DNA from: Candidatus Gastranaerophilales bacterium
GTDB taxonomy: Bacteria > Cyanobacteriota > Vampirovibrionia > Gastranaerophilales > Gastranaerophilaceae
Assembly: GCA_928722015.1 (NCBI GenBank)
Contig: CAKMWI010000008.1
Coordinates: 248,001 to 312,000, forward strand
Reading direction: 5' to 3'
DNA: 64,000 bases
Notes under the pieces: generated by a model
What the model saw: the letters and a program-made list of their open reading frames with translations, nothing else
What the model was told of the DNA's origin: nothing
Database searches by the model: none
Part shown: in pieces, positions 52,545 through 60,674 of the stretch
How the letters are laid out: every line of letters begins with the position of its first letter
Numbering within the stretch: position 1 is the stretch's first letter
Position numbers and translations under genes: made by a program

Positions 52545-53821
52545 TTGTTGTAGGCGGTGGAACTGCTGGCTGTGCTGCTGCATATATGAGTGGTAAATTA
52601 GGTTTAAAGACATTGCTTATTGAAAAAAATATTCACCTTGGTGGTACAATTACCTCAGGGCTTGTTATTCCTGTTATGATGTCCGGTAATAATCAAATAA
52701 ATACAGAGTTTAGGGCCGAATTAATAAATGAGCTTCGAGAACTTGGCGGACAAACTACATACAATGATAATCCTGCTTGGTTTAATCCCGAACTAACAAA
52801 AATTGCATTAGATAATTTAATGCGGCGTGCTAATGTAGAAGTCTTTTTTGATACCCATATTATTGCGTTAAAAATTGAAAATAGAAAAATTAAGCGTATA
52901 AAGCTATCTAAAGAAATATTATCAGTATCTACCGATGAGATAGATATGGACAATAAAAAATTATCAGTATCTATCGGAGCGAAATATATAATTGATGCAA
53001 CGGGGAATTGTGAAATCGGAAAAATTTCTAATTGTCAATTTTTAGAAAAAGATAAAGAATTCCAACCGGTAACTTTGCGATTCATGATGGGTGGTATAGA
53101 TTTGAATGTATTTGCTGATTGGCTTGAAGAATATGATACTGACAGAAATGTTACAACTGTAGTACGAACCAATGGGCACGTTCACTTATCTACTGCGTAT
53201 ACTTGGGATAAGGACCGCAAATGGGCTCTTGAGCCTTTATTTAAAGATGCGGTTAAAAAGAAGATTTTAAAACGCTATGATACTAATTATTTCCAAATAT
53301 TTACAGTGCCAGGAATGCGTGGTACTATTGCTTTTAATTGTCCTAGAATTATTGATTATAACAATTCTCTGGAAATTAAGAGTATATCTAAAGCTTTGAT
53401 ACTTGCAAGACAAAATATTTATAGATATTTACAGTTTTGCAGAGAATATTTTCCCGGATTTGAAAAAGCATATATATCAAATATTGCAGATATGCTTGGT
53501 GTTAGAGTCTCAAGAAGAATAAAAGGAAAATATATATATACAATTGATGACATCAGGGAAGGTAGAAAATTTGAACATCCTGTAGTTATATCTAATTATC
53601 CGGTAGATGTTCACTCTAATAAAAAAAATAGTTCGACATTGAAAGCATACAAAGAATATCAGCTTCCTCTGGAATCATTAATGTCGGCAGATATTGATAA
53701 TCTTTTTGTTGCTGGAAGATGTTTATCAGCTGACTATCTCGCGCAAGGTGCACTGAGAGTCCAATCAAGTTGCTTTTCTATGGGAGAGGCTGTTGCTAAA
53801 TATATTAGAACACTTATTTAG
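52529..53821 (+). CDS. FAD-dependent oxidoreductase
   Basis: This 430-residue protein has the dinucleotide fold VVVGGGTAGCAAAYMSGKLG at the start, GGTITSGLVIPV near residue 37, IDATGNCEIGK near 153 and VAGRCLSADYLAQGALRVQ near the end, which is typical of the FAD_oxidored (PF12831) family. The substrate is unknown. Between residues about 128 and 150 is a short insertion (ILSVSTDEIDMDNKKLSVSI) encoded by inverted copies of the repeat found in the upstream gene. AGGAGGAATT precedes ATG, 16 bp inside the MnmD-like gene. It is not of the MnmC2 type as far as I can see. Confidence 0.82.
   Translation: MQYDVVVVGGGTAGCAAAYMSGKLGLKTLLIEKNIHLGGTITSGLVIPVMMSGNNQINTEFRAELINELRELGGQTTYNDNPAWFNPELTKIALDNLMRRANVEVFFDTHIIALKIENRKIKRIKLSKEILSVSTDEIDMDNKKLSVSIGAKYIIDATGNCEIGKISNCQFLEKDKEFQPVTLRFMMGGIDLNVFADWLEEYDTDRNVTTVVRTNGHVHLSTAYTWDKDRKWALEPLFKDAVKKKILKRYDTNYFQIFTVPGMRGTIAFNCPRIIDYNNSLEIKSISKALILARQNIYRYLQFCREYFPGFEKAYISNIADMLGVRVSRRIKGKYIYTIDDIREGRKFEHPVVISNYPVDVHSNKKNSSTLKAYKEYQLPLESLMSADIDNLFVAGRCLSADYLAQGALRVQSSCFSMGEAVAKYIRTLI
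52919..52976 (-). repeat. Two inverted-orientation copies of the repeat inside the FAD oxidoreductase gene
   Basis: TTATCAGTATCTACCG (52919-52934) and TTATCAGTATCTATCG (52961-52976) flank a partly complementary stretch (GATAGATATGGACAATAA). The second is the exact reverse complement of 51586-51601. Together they encode an extra loop of about 20 residues while keeping the frame. Confidence 0.6.
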
Positions 53822-53833
53822 TGCTATATAGTA

Positions 53834-55189
53834 TTATGATGTTTCTAATTTATTTTTCAATATTAGCATTGCATTTATTAATGGATCTATAGTTGTAGAA
53901 TAAGGCGGGGAGTAAGTCATATCATTACTGCTGAATTCTTCAACACTGAGATGAGCTAATAGAGCACTTGCTAGAGAGTTAATCCTTTTATCTGCTCCAA
54001 TTGCGCCTATTGCTTGTCCTCCAAGAAGCATCCCTGTAATTTTATCTGCTACTACCTTTAGTATTATATCATCTGCATCCGGCATATATCCAACTTTGTC
54101 AAGTTTTGATACAATGGCTGAAACAGGTGTGTAGCCAAACTTAATTGCTTTTTTTTCCGTTAAACCTGTCATTGACATTGTTGTATTTAAGCATCTGGAT
54201 ACGGCGGAGCCAAGTACACCTTCAAATTCACAATATATTCCTGCTGCATTCATAGCAGCACAACGTCCCTCTTTATTTGCTGTAGAGCCTAGAGGAATCC
54301 AAACATTTTTTCCGTTAATGATATGTCTTTTTTCTGCGCAATCACCGCAGGCAAAAATATTTTCAACTGACGTCTGCATTAATTTATTTACTTTTATTGC
54401 ACCTGTAGAACCAATTTCAATTCCTGCATCTTTTGCAATTTCTATATTTGGCTGTACACCTGTACAAATAACAAATAAGTCTGCAAAGTATTCTTTTCCG
54501 GAGAGGGTTTTTACCGATTGCGCAGACTTATTTTTACCAACAAATTCTGATGCAATTTCATTTGTATGAAATTCAAATTTGCCTTCATTTGATGCTTCAA
54601 GGCGTTTTCGTATAAAATCAGACATATCATCGTCAAAAGTTGATATAATTTTATCATTTCTCTCAAGAACTGTAACTGATAACCCATTTCTTACAAATGC
54701 TTCTAACAGTTCAAGGCCAATATATCCGCTTCCAATTATTACTGCATGTTTTGCCTTTAACATAGAATTTCTTATGCTTATGCCATCTTCAATCTTTCTA
54801 AGTGTAAAGATATTATTATAATCATTATAGCCTTCTATATTGGGGATAAATGGTCTTGCGCCAGTCGCAATAATAAGTTTATCGTATGATACAAGCCTTG
54901 CCTCTAAAGATGAACATACCAAGACTTTTTGTTGTGGAACCAAAATTTTTTCAACTTTTGATTCAAGGTGGACATCTACACCGGCAGCTTTGAATTCTTC
55001 GACTGAACGTACCAATAGTGCTCTATAATCTGTAAAATTACCTTCAATATAATATGGCAGGCCACATGAAGAATATGACACGTGGGTGTCATCAGTAAAT
55101 ATATCGACATTAGAGTCTGGTAGTAATCTTTTAATTTTTGCGGCCGCTTTTGCTCCTGCAGCAACACCACCAATTATAACTATTTTCAT
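53834..55189 (-). CDS. CoA-disulfide reductase-like FAD/NAD(P)-disulfide oxidoreductase
   Basis: This 451-residue flavoprotein begins IVIIGGVAAGAKAAAKIKRL and has the redox cysteine in VSYSSCGLPYYIEG near residue 43, as in CoA-disulfide reductases and NADH oxidases. The NAD-binding fold is AVIIGSGYIGLELLEAF near 150, the FAD site NIFACGDCAE near 280, and the C-terminal dimerisation domain carries LGGQAIGAIGADKRINSLA. It probably reduces CoA disulfide or persulfides, or consumes oxygen. It converges with the FAD oxidoreductase gene. Confidence 0.88.
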   Translation of the reverse strand: MKIVIIGGVAAGAKAAAKIKRLLPDSNVDIFTDDTHVSYSSCGLPYYIEGNFTDYRALLVRSVEEFKAAGVDVHLESKVEKILVPQQKVLVCSSLEARLVSYDKLIIATGARPFIPNIEGYNDYNNIFTLRKIEDGISIRNSMLKAKHAVIIGSGYIGLELLEAFVRNGLSVTVLERNDKIISTFDDDMSDFIRKRLEASNEGKFEFHTNEIASEFVGKNKSAQSVKTLSGKEYFADLFVICTGVQPNIEIAKDAGIEIGSTGAIKVNKLMQTSVENIFACGDCAEKRHIINGKNVWIPLGSTANKEGRCAAMNAAGIYCEFEGVLGSAVSRCLNTTMSMTGLTEKKAIKFGYTPVSAIVSKLDKVGYMPDADDIILKVVADKITGMLLGGQAIGAIGADKRINSLASALLAHLSVEEFSSNDMTYSPPYSTTIDPLINAMLILKNKLETS

Positions 55190-55236
55190 AGCTATAACTT
55201 AAGTGCTTTTTGTATAAAATTATATTCGACAAATGA

Positions 55237-55377
55237 CTAATTAACGCTATAAGTATTTAAAATCATACCTTTCATAAATTCACAATATGAATCTCTGTCC
55301 TCATCTAAATCCTCAGCCTTCTTAATTAAATTTTTAAGCTCAATAATAATTTGCTTTCTTAATAGGTCTTCGTACAT
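55237..55377 (-). CDS. Hypothetical small charged protein (46 residues)
   Basis: ATG 55377 to TAG 55237 encodes 46 residues: MYEDLLRKQIIIELKNLIKK, then AEDLDEDRDSYCEFMKGM and ILNTYSVN. It is helical, charged and contains one cysteine. GGGGTG lies 12 nt before ATG. The leader holds a 9-bp inverted repeat (55393-55420). The surrounding 340-bp gap is otherwise empty. I do not recognise it. Confidence 0.5.
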   Translation of the reverse strand: MYEDLLRKQIIIELKNLIKKAEDLDEDRDSYCEFMKGMILNTYSVN

Positions 55378-55392
55378 TACTTACACACCCCG

Positions 55393-55420
55393 TATAACTG
55401 TGTCTACTATTACAGTTATA
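55393..55420. repeat. Inverted repeat in the leader of the 46-residue gene
   Basis: TATAACTGT and ACAGTTATA form a perfect 9-bp inverted repeat with a 10-nt spacer. It lies just upstream of the GGGGTG ribosome-binding site, so it could be an operator or a leader hairpin. Confidence 0.45.
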
Positions 55421-55536
55421 ATTACGGATGAATTGCAGGAAATCTTTAATATTTTTAGTCTGAGCTTTAAGATATATTAAGATAGCTTTTAAATATTATT
55501 GCTATATAACGTATAGATATAATATAATTATTTAAA

Positions 55537-56421
55537 TTAATCTGTTTCGTTGTATACAAGTTTTTTTCTTAAATTCCACTGAACTAAAGTTAGTACAAGG
55601 ATGATTAAAAATAATATATATGCAATTGCACTAGCCTTTCCCACATTGAAATATTCGAATGCATTTTTATAAATATCGTATACCAATACATTTGTACTAT
55701 CAAACGGGCCACCTTCAGTCATAAGGTATATTAAATCAAATACTTGAAATGAACTTATTGCTGTTATAATGATTACGAAAAATATTGTAGGCGAAAGTAG
55801 AGGCATTGTTACATTCATAAAGGTTTGGTATGCATTCGCACCATCTATCTTGGCAGCTTCGTACATAGAATTTGATATAGCAGACATAGAGGACAAAAAA
55901 ATTATCATATTGTAGCCAATTAGTTTCCAAACTGAAACAATAATTAACGCTGGCATTGCAAATTGTGAGTCATAAAGCCAATTAATATGTATATGCAGTA
56001 CATTATTTAGTAACCCAATTTCAGGATCAAATATCCAGGTCCAAATAATCCCGATAACAACCATTGGGGTTATAAACGGTAAAAAGTAGGCACATTTAAA
56101 GAATTCACTTCCTCGTATTTTAGAATTAAGAATTGAAGCCAGAATAAGAGGGATTATCACACCCAATATTGAAGTAGATAAAGCAAATACCACAGTATTT
56201 AAGAGTATTTTATAAAATAATCCGTTACTCAATATATCGGTGTAATTTTTTAGTCCTATCCAGTCAATTGGATTTAATAAATCCCAGCTGCAGAAGCTTA
56301 AGCCAAAAGAGCTTATTACAGGAATAATAATAAAAATAAGTGTACCAAGCAATGCTGGTAGCACGAATAACATTCCTGCACTGTTTTGTTCATTAAGAAA
56401 TTTTTTCCACAGCTTTTTCAT
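55537..56421 (-). CDS. Sugar ABC transporter permease (MalF/UgpA type), orphan
   Basis: This 294-residue protein has six membrane helices and the EAA loop YEAAKIDGANAYQTFMNVTMPLLSP near residues 185-210. The ending GGPFDSTNVLVYDIYKNAFEYF is typical of CUT1 family first permeases. Such transporters need a second permease, a binding protein and an ATPase. None is adjacent, although the gene is divergent from a phosphohexomutase gene. The promoter has TTCACA and TATAAT 17 bp apart with a very short leader of about 4 nt. Confidence 0.88.
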   Translation of the reverse strand: MKKLWKKFLNEQNSAGMLFVLPALLGTLIFIIIPVISSFGLSFCSWDLLNPIDWIGLKNYTDILSNGLFYKILLNTVVFALSTSILGVIIPLILASILNSKIRGSEFFKCAYFLPFITPMVVIGIIWTWIFDPEIGLLNNVLHIHINWLYDSQFAMPALIIVSVWKLIGYNMIIFLSSMSAISNSMYEAAKIDGANAYQTFMNVTMPLLSPTIFFVIIITAISSFQVFDLIYLMTEGGPFDSTNVLVYDIYKNAFEYFNVGKASAIAYILFLIILVLTLVQWNLRKKLVYNETD

Positions 56422-56432
56422 GATATGATTTA

Positions 56433-56461
56433 ATTATAAGCTAAATATTGGGAGATGTGAA
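56433..56461 (-). promoter_or_regulatory. Promoter of the orphan permease gene, very short leader
   Basis: On the minus strand TTCACA (56456-56461) and TATAAT (56433-56438) are 17 bp apart. ATG 56421 lies 11 nt after the -10 box, so the leader would be about 4 nt with no room for a Shine-Dalgarno sequence. The -35 region overlaps the divergent gene's start region. Confidence 0.5.
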
Positions 56462-56465
56462 AATT

Positions 56466-57899
56466 ATGCAGAAATATGAACACGCTTTTGGTAAAAATGA
56501 TATTAGAGGAATCTATAATGATGATATTACTGAAGAACTATTCTATAATATTGCTTTCGGTTATGTCGAATGGCTAATTAAACAAAATCACAAGCAAATT
56601 TCTGATTTAAAAATAAGTGTATGTATGGATGCAAGATTACACTCACCATCCTTAAAAGAAGCATTAATAGCCGGTTTATGCAACTGCGGAGTGAAACATA
56701 TTGAAGATTTAGGCCTTGCCCCAACTCCAATTGGTTATTATTCTGAAGTTGCTCATAACCTTGATGGGGCAATGATTATTACGGCAAGTCATAATCCTAA
56801 AGAGTACAATGGATTAAAAATGACCTATGCAAGGCAAACATTAAATGAGGTGCAGATAAAAGAAGTTAAGGATATTACGTTCAAAAATTGGAAAAACTTA
56901 CCTCTTGATATTAAAAATCAGGATTTTTCTACTGCTGTAATTCCTGAATATATTGATGAGCTTAGTAGGGCTTTCAATAATATAGGAACTGGTATAAAAG
57001 TTGTAGTAGATAGTGCTAACGCTACAGGAGGCATTGTTGGCCCAAAATTATATAGGGAATTGGGATGTGAAGTAATTGAATTATTTTCTGAGCCGGACGG
57101 AAGATTTCCTAATCACCATCCAAATCCAAGTGTTTTGTCCACATTGGAGACCCTTTCTAAAACTGTTATCGAAAATAATGCTGACGTTGGAATTGCTTAT
57201 GATGGCGATAGCGACCGTATTGGGGTTGTAGATAATAATGGTACCCCATTAACCGGTGATAAACTCCTTTTAATTTATGCAATGGACATGATTAAATCTT
57301 TTGGTAAGGAACTTACTGTTGTTTCTGAGGTTAAGTGTTCTCAAGTTTTGTATGATACAATTAATGAAGCGGGCGCGCGTGCTGTTATGTGTAAAACTGG
57401 TCATGGCTATATTAAAGAGAAAATGAAGGAAACTCATGCTCTGTTGGGTGGTGAAATGAGTGGACATACATTTTTTAAAGATAGATATTATGGTTTTGAC
57501 GATGCAATATACGCGGGTTGCAGAATTATTGAAATTATTGCAAAAAATAAAAAGGCTAACACCTCATTTAAATTGGATGACTTGTTAGAACCTTTTGATA
57601 AAGTCTTTACAAGTGATGAAGTACGTTTTCCATGTCCAAATCATTTAAAAGCAGAAACTTTGGAGGCAATAAAACAAGAAGTTAAATTGCACCCAAAAAT
57701 GTTTGGCTCTGAGATAAAAGAAATTGTTACACTTGACGGTATGAGAATTGTTTTTAAAGGTGGTTTCGCTTTAATTAGACAAAGTAATACCGAACCGGTA
57801 TTTACACTCAGATTTGAAGCAAATAGTGAAGAGGAATGCTTAAGATTTAAAAATACAATGATAAATTATTTGGATAGTTATTTAAAATCAAAGGTTTAA
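56466..57899 (+). CDS. Phosphomannomutase/phosphoglucomutase
   Basis: This 477-residue phosphohexomutase has FGKNDIRGIYND at the start, the phosphoserine loop IITASHNPKEYNGLK near residue 105, the metal loop AYDGDSDRIGVVD near 248, the sugar-binding GGEMSGHTFF near 330, and the C-terminal phosphate-binding RQSNTEPVFTLRFEA. It interconverts hexose 6- and 1-phosphates and links ManA to nucleotide-sugar synthesis. ATG 56466 follows GGGAGATGTG. An upstream in-frame start at 56448 is less likely. A terminator follows. Confidence 0.93.
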   Translation: MQKYEHAFGKNDIRGIYNDDITEELFYNIAFGYVEWLIKQNHKQISDLKISVCMDARLHSPSLKEALIAGLCNCGVKHIEDLGLAPTPIGYYSEVAHNLDGAMIITASHNPKEYNGLKMTYARQTLNEVQIKEVKDITFKNWKNLPLDIKNQDFSTAVIPEYIDELSRAFNNIGTGIKVVVDSANATGGIVGPKLYRELGCEVIELFSEPDGRFPNHHPNPSVLSTLETLSKTVIENNADVGIAYDGDSDRIGVVDNNGTPLTGDKLLLIYAMDMIKSFGKELTVVSEVKCSQVLYDTINEAGARAVMCKTGHGYIKEKMKETHALLGGEMSGHTFFKDRYYGFDDAIYAGCRIIEIIAKNKKANTSFKLDDLLEPFDKVFTSDEVRFPCPNHLKAETLEAIKQEVKLHPKMFGSEIKEIVTLDGMRIVFKGGFALIRQSNTEPVFTLRFEANSEEECLRFKNTMINYLDSYLKSKV

Positions 57900-57902
57900 T
57901 AT

Positions 57903-57936
57903 AAAAAAGCTGCTAATATTTAATAGCAGCTTTTTT
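57903..57936. terminator. Bidirectional terminator between phosphohexomutase and rsfS
   Basis: A perfect 13-bp stem (AAAAAAGCTGCTA with TAGCAGCTTTTTT) has an 8-nt loop and A/T runs on both sides, between convergent genes. Confidence 0.92.
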
Positions 57937-57938
57937 AT

Positions 57939-58334
57939 TTATTTGTTATATTCACTAAATTCTTTAGCGACTTCGCGCCATTCATCTTCTAATACACTGT
58001 AAGCATGACTCCAAAATTTTTCAATAGCATAAGTTTCGCGTTCATCTTTATGTAGAATATGTACAACTACATCCCCATAATCAAGGAGATTCCAACGATT
58101 TTTAGCGTCATTTTCCTGCCTGAGAGGAAGTCTTGAAAATATAGATTTTACTTTATCTTTAGTATTTTCCATTAAAGCCTTAACTTGTGGAGTCGAATCA
58201 CCTGTTGCTATTACAAAATAATCTGCAAGTGATGAAACATTACTAATATTCAGAATTGTAATGTCTTTTGCAAGTTTATCATCTAAAAATTGCGCAATAA
58301 TACAAGCAAATTTATGTGAATCTAAGTCTTTCAA
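57939..58334 (-). CDS. rsfS: Ribosomal silencing factor RsfS
   Basis: This protein of about 131 residues has the family pattern: ISNVSSLADYFVIATGDSTPQ, then WNLLDYGDVVVHILHKDERETYAIEKFW. It binds L14 and blocks subunit joining during starvation. The start appears to be TTG 58334 behind AAAGG. A further in-frame TTG at 58355 would sit inside the end of rpiB. It is coupled to rpiB. Confidence 0.92.
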   Translation of the reverse strand: MKDLDSHKFACIIAQFLDDKLAKDITILNISNVSSLADYFVIATGDSTPQVKALMENTKDKVKSIFSRLPLRQENDAKNRWNLLDYGDVVVHILHKDERETYAIEKFWSHAYSVLEDEWREVAKEFSEYNK

Positions 58335-58347
58335 ATTTTTACCTTTC

Positions 58348-58782
58348 TTATTCAATCATATCAACTCTACGTTTGTGTCTGCCACCTTCAAATCCGGTTT
58401 TAAGCCAAATATCAACAATATCCAGTGCCAGGTGCTCTCCAATTACCCGTTCACCTAAACATAAAACGTTTGCATTATTATGAGCTCTGGAAACTCTTGC
58501 TGAATATGTATCACAACACAGCGCTGCTCTTATACCATGTACTTTATTTGCAGCTAATGACATACCAATACCGGTACCGCAAATTAAAATTCCCCTATTT
58601 ACTTCTCCTGAAATAACCTTTTCAGCAACTTTACGGGCAACCACAGGATAATCACAAGACTCTGGGGTATATGTTCCAACATCAACATATTCAATATTTC
58701 TGGATTTTAAATAATCAATAATGCTTTCCTTGTAGCGAAAACCGCCATGATCAGAACCAATTGCAACTTTTAAATTTTCCAT
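58348..58782 (-). CDS. rpiB: Ribose-5-phosphate isomerase B
   Basis: This 144-residue protein has VAIGSDHGGFRYKESI at the start, the catalytic Cys in CGTGIGMSLAANK, and GERVIGEHLALDIV and FEGGRHKRR near the end. It interconverts ribose-5- and ribulose-5-phosphate. ATG 58782 follows GAGGTGTTTATT. A longer in-frame reading to 58923 crosses the flagellar terminator and is rejected. rsfS follows with overlap or near overlap. Confidence 0.95.
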   Translation of the reverse strand: MENLKVAIGSDHGGFRYKESIIDYLKSRNIEYVDVGTYTPESCDYPVVARKVAEKVISGEVNRGILICGTGIGMSLAANKVHGIRAALCCDTYSARVSRAHNNANVLCLGERVIGEHLALDIVDIWLKTGFEGGRHKRRVDMIE

Positions 58783-58875
58783 AATAAACACCTCATATAA
58801 ATTACAGACTATATCTATATTATAATTGTACAGTTTTTTATTAAAAAAGTAAATATTTTTATAATTATTAGATAC

Positions 58876-58900
58876 AAAAAAAGAGGCTTTTAAGCCTCTT
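58876..58900 (-). terminator. Terminator after the flagellar genes
   Basis: AAGAGGCTT with AAGCCTCTT forms a 9-bp perfect stem. On the minus strand it runs into a T tract. It lies about 30 bp beyond the hook-protein stop and before the rpiB promoter region. Confidence 0.9.
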
Positions 58901-58929
58901 GACATGGAGTTTAATATATCCAAGCAGTA

Positions 58930-59769
58930 TTATGAACTGCTTACCAACTGCATAGCTTGTTGTAACAAATCTTTATTTGAAGATATTAACTTATTAACAA
59001 CTTCCATTTGCAATTTTGCCATCTGATAGTAAGAAATATTTCCCTTAAAATCAGCGTTTGACAATTCTAAAAGACCTGAACGTATTTCACCGCAACCTAA
59101 TACCGGTTTTCCTGATTCCTCAGTTTCTAAAAATTGTCCGTCTTTGTATTCATATAGACCAGCTGCATTATGGAAATTTCTTGTTGTTATTCTATATAAT
59201 GGCACAACTTTTTTTCCGCTCTCAGCTTTCCCAACGATAGTTCCGTCATTTTTTATTTCATATTCATCATATTTACCCAGATATTTACCATTATTTGGGT
59301 CTATCCACATTTTTATACTTGTTGTAGGCACATCAAGAGCTCCGCCCTTTAATGCTGTTTCCTGGTACAAATCAGCACTTATAGGTTTTGTTCCCTGCAT
59401 TATTTCGCCTTTATCATTTAGAATGTATCCTTGAACTGTATTTCCATTCTTAGCTCTATAGACACCTTCTCCATCAAATGTAAATTCACCAAGACGAGTA
59501 TATACACTTTTTCCTTCAGGAGTTTTTGTAAGGAAAAAACCTTTACCTTCAAGGAAAACATTATCATTAGATGTACCAGGAGTAGACTTACCCTGACTCA
59601 TTTTTTTATTGTAATCGTCATTAATAGCACCACCAAGAAACGTCTTAAAATTAACCTGTTTTTCTTTAAATCCTGGAGTATAAACATTTGTCATGTTATC
59701 CGCAATAACATCCATCCAATTTACAGTTGCATACTGCGTGTTTAGTGCTGTAATAAAAGCATCATTCAT
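58930..59769 (-). CDS. Flagellar hook-basal body protein (FlgE/FlgG family)
   Basis: This 279-residue protein has the rod/hook N-terminus FITALNTQYATVNWMDVIADNM, in which the usual heptad pattern is altered, then NVYTPGFKEKQVNFKTF, GKGFFLTKTPEGKSVYTRLGEF and GNTVQGYILNDKG. The C-terminal end has LSNADFKGNISYYQMAKLQMEV and a helical tail. It lies 3 bp after the FliK-like gene. FlgE, FlgF and FlgG cannot be told apart with certainty. The hook role is favoured by the neighbouring hook-length gene. Confidence 0.85.
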   Translation of the reverse strand: MNDAFITALNTQYATVNWMDVIADNMTNVYTPGFKEKQVNFKTFLGGAINDDYNKKMSQGKSTPGTSNDNVFLEGKGFFLTKTPEGKSVYTRLGEFTFDGEGVYRAKNGNTVQGYILNDKGEIMQGTKPISADLYQETALKGGALDVPTTSIKMWIDPNNGKYLGKYDEYEIKNDGTIVGKAESGKKVVPLYRITTRNFHNAAGLYEYKDGQFLETEESGKPVLGCGEIRSGLLELSNADFKGNISYYQMAKLQMEVVNKLISSNKDLLQQAMQLVSSS

Positions 59770-59771
59770 TA

Positions 59772-60671
59772 TTATTCTCCTTGCTGTTGTCTATTTCTTC
59801 TTCTCTCATTTTGCTGTTTACTGCTGTTAGAATATGATAAATCAGTATATGGCAAATCATTTTCGCTAAATGTAGCCTTAAGTGAATTTATATTGTTTTT
59901 TAAATACTGCTCAACAGCCTTATCTCCAGGGATAAAGTTTGCAGCAATAACACCCTCTTTATTAATTCTTAAAATTACAGAAATATTTTGATCGAAATCT
60001 ATCCTTAATGGTTGGTTGTTATCTTTTGCTATATTAATTGCATCTAAAAGAGCTTGTGATATTTGAACATTTTGTTTAACCTCAGCGGCATCAACACCAT
60101 TGTTCAGCAAATTTTGAGCCTGTGCAACAACATTCTGGGTAGACATATCAGTATTCTGGGTCAGATTTATAAAAAATTGTGCATCACTTTGTGTCATGGA
60201 TATACTATTTGCAGAATCTAAATTATCAAAACTAAAAATGCTTCCTGTATTTTTAGTCGCTGCCACTGCTGAAAGTTGTGCAGTATTGTTATTAATCATT
60301 TGTTGAATATCATTTGAAAGCATAATATTGGCATTATTTATACCCATTGTTCCAAATTTTGAATAATCAATGCTTGATTCAGCTGAGCCAAATAACAAAT
60401 TATCATTTTCATCTGAAACTCTATCTGTAAGCTCCTTATTAGAAGATTTTTTATCATTCTTTTCAGTATTTGTATCAACTTGGTTATTTACTTGTTCATT
60501 GTTCGTGTCTTTTTTAGATTCTGATTTTGAAACTTTATCCATTTCATCTTTAAATGAAGAAGAATCAGATGAGGTTTTCTTTGCAGAATCAGATGTTGCA
60601 GCACTGGAAGTTTGCGCTGCTGCAGATGAACTGCTTACTGTTGTTGAAGATGATGTAGCTTCTATACCCAT
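59772..60671 (-). CDS. Flagellar hook-length control protein FliK-like
   Basis: In this 299-residue protein the N-terminal 100 residues are low-complexity Ser/Thr/Ala/Asn/Lys, as in many FliK proteins. The C-terminal part, PLRIDFDQNISVILRINKEG through LKATFSENDLPYTDLSYS, resembles the FliK C-terminal domain that contacts FlhB to stop hook growth. AGAAGG precedes ATG. It sits between FliJ and hook genes, which supports the call. The sequence similarity alone is weak. Confidence 0.65.
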   Translation of the reverse strand: MGIEATSSSTTVSSSSAAAQTSSAATSDSAKKTSSDSSSFKDEMDKVSKSESKKDTNNEQVNNQVDTNTEKNDKKSSNKELTDRVSDENDNLLFGSAESSIDYSKFGTMGINNANIMLSNDIQQMINNNTAQLSAVAATKNTGSIFSFDNLDSANSISMTQSDAQFFINLTQNTDMSTQNVVAQAQNLLNNGVDAAEVKQNVQISQALLDAINIAKDNNQPLRIDFDQNISVILRINKEGVIAANFIPGDKAVEQYLKNNINSLKATFSENDLPYTDLSYSNSSKQQNERRRNRQQQGE

Positions 60672-60674
60672 AAT

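Noticed and set aside
52529..53821. Calling the FAD protein MnmC2
   Set aside because: Its motifs fit FAD_oxidored-type enzymes rather than the DAO-type MnmC oxidase domain; only the gene overlap suggests a link.
58783..58923. Longer N-terminus for RpiB
   Set aside because: It runs through the flagellar terminator and adds 47 residues unlike the family; ATG 58782 has GAGGTG upstream.
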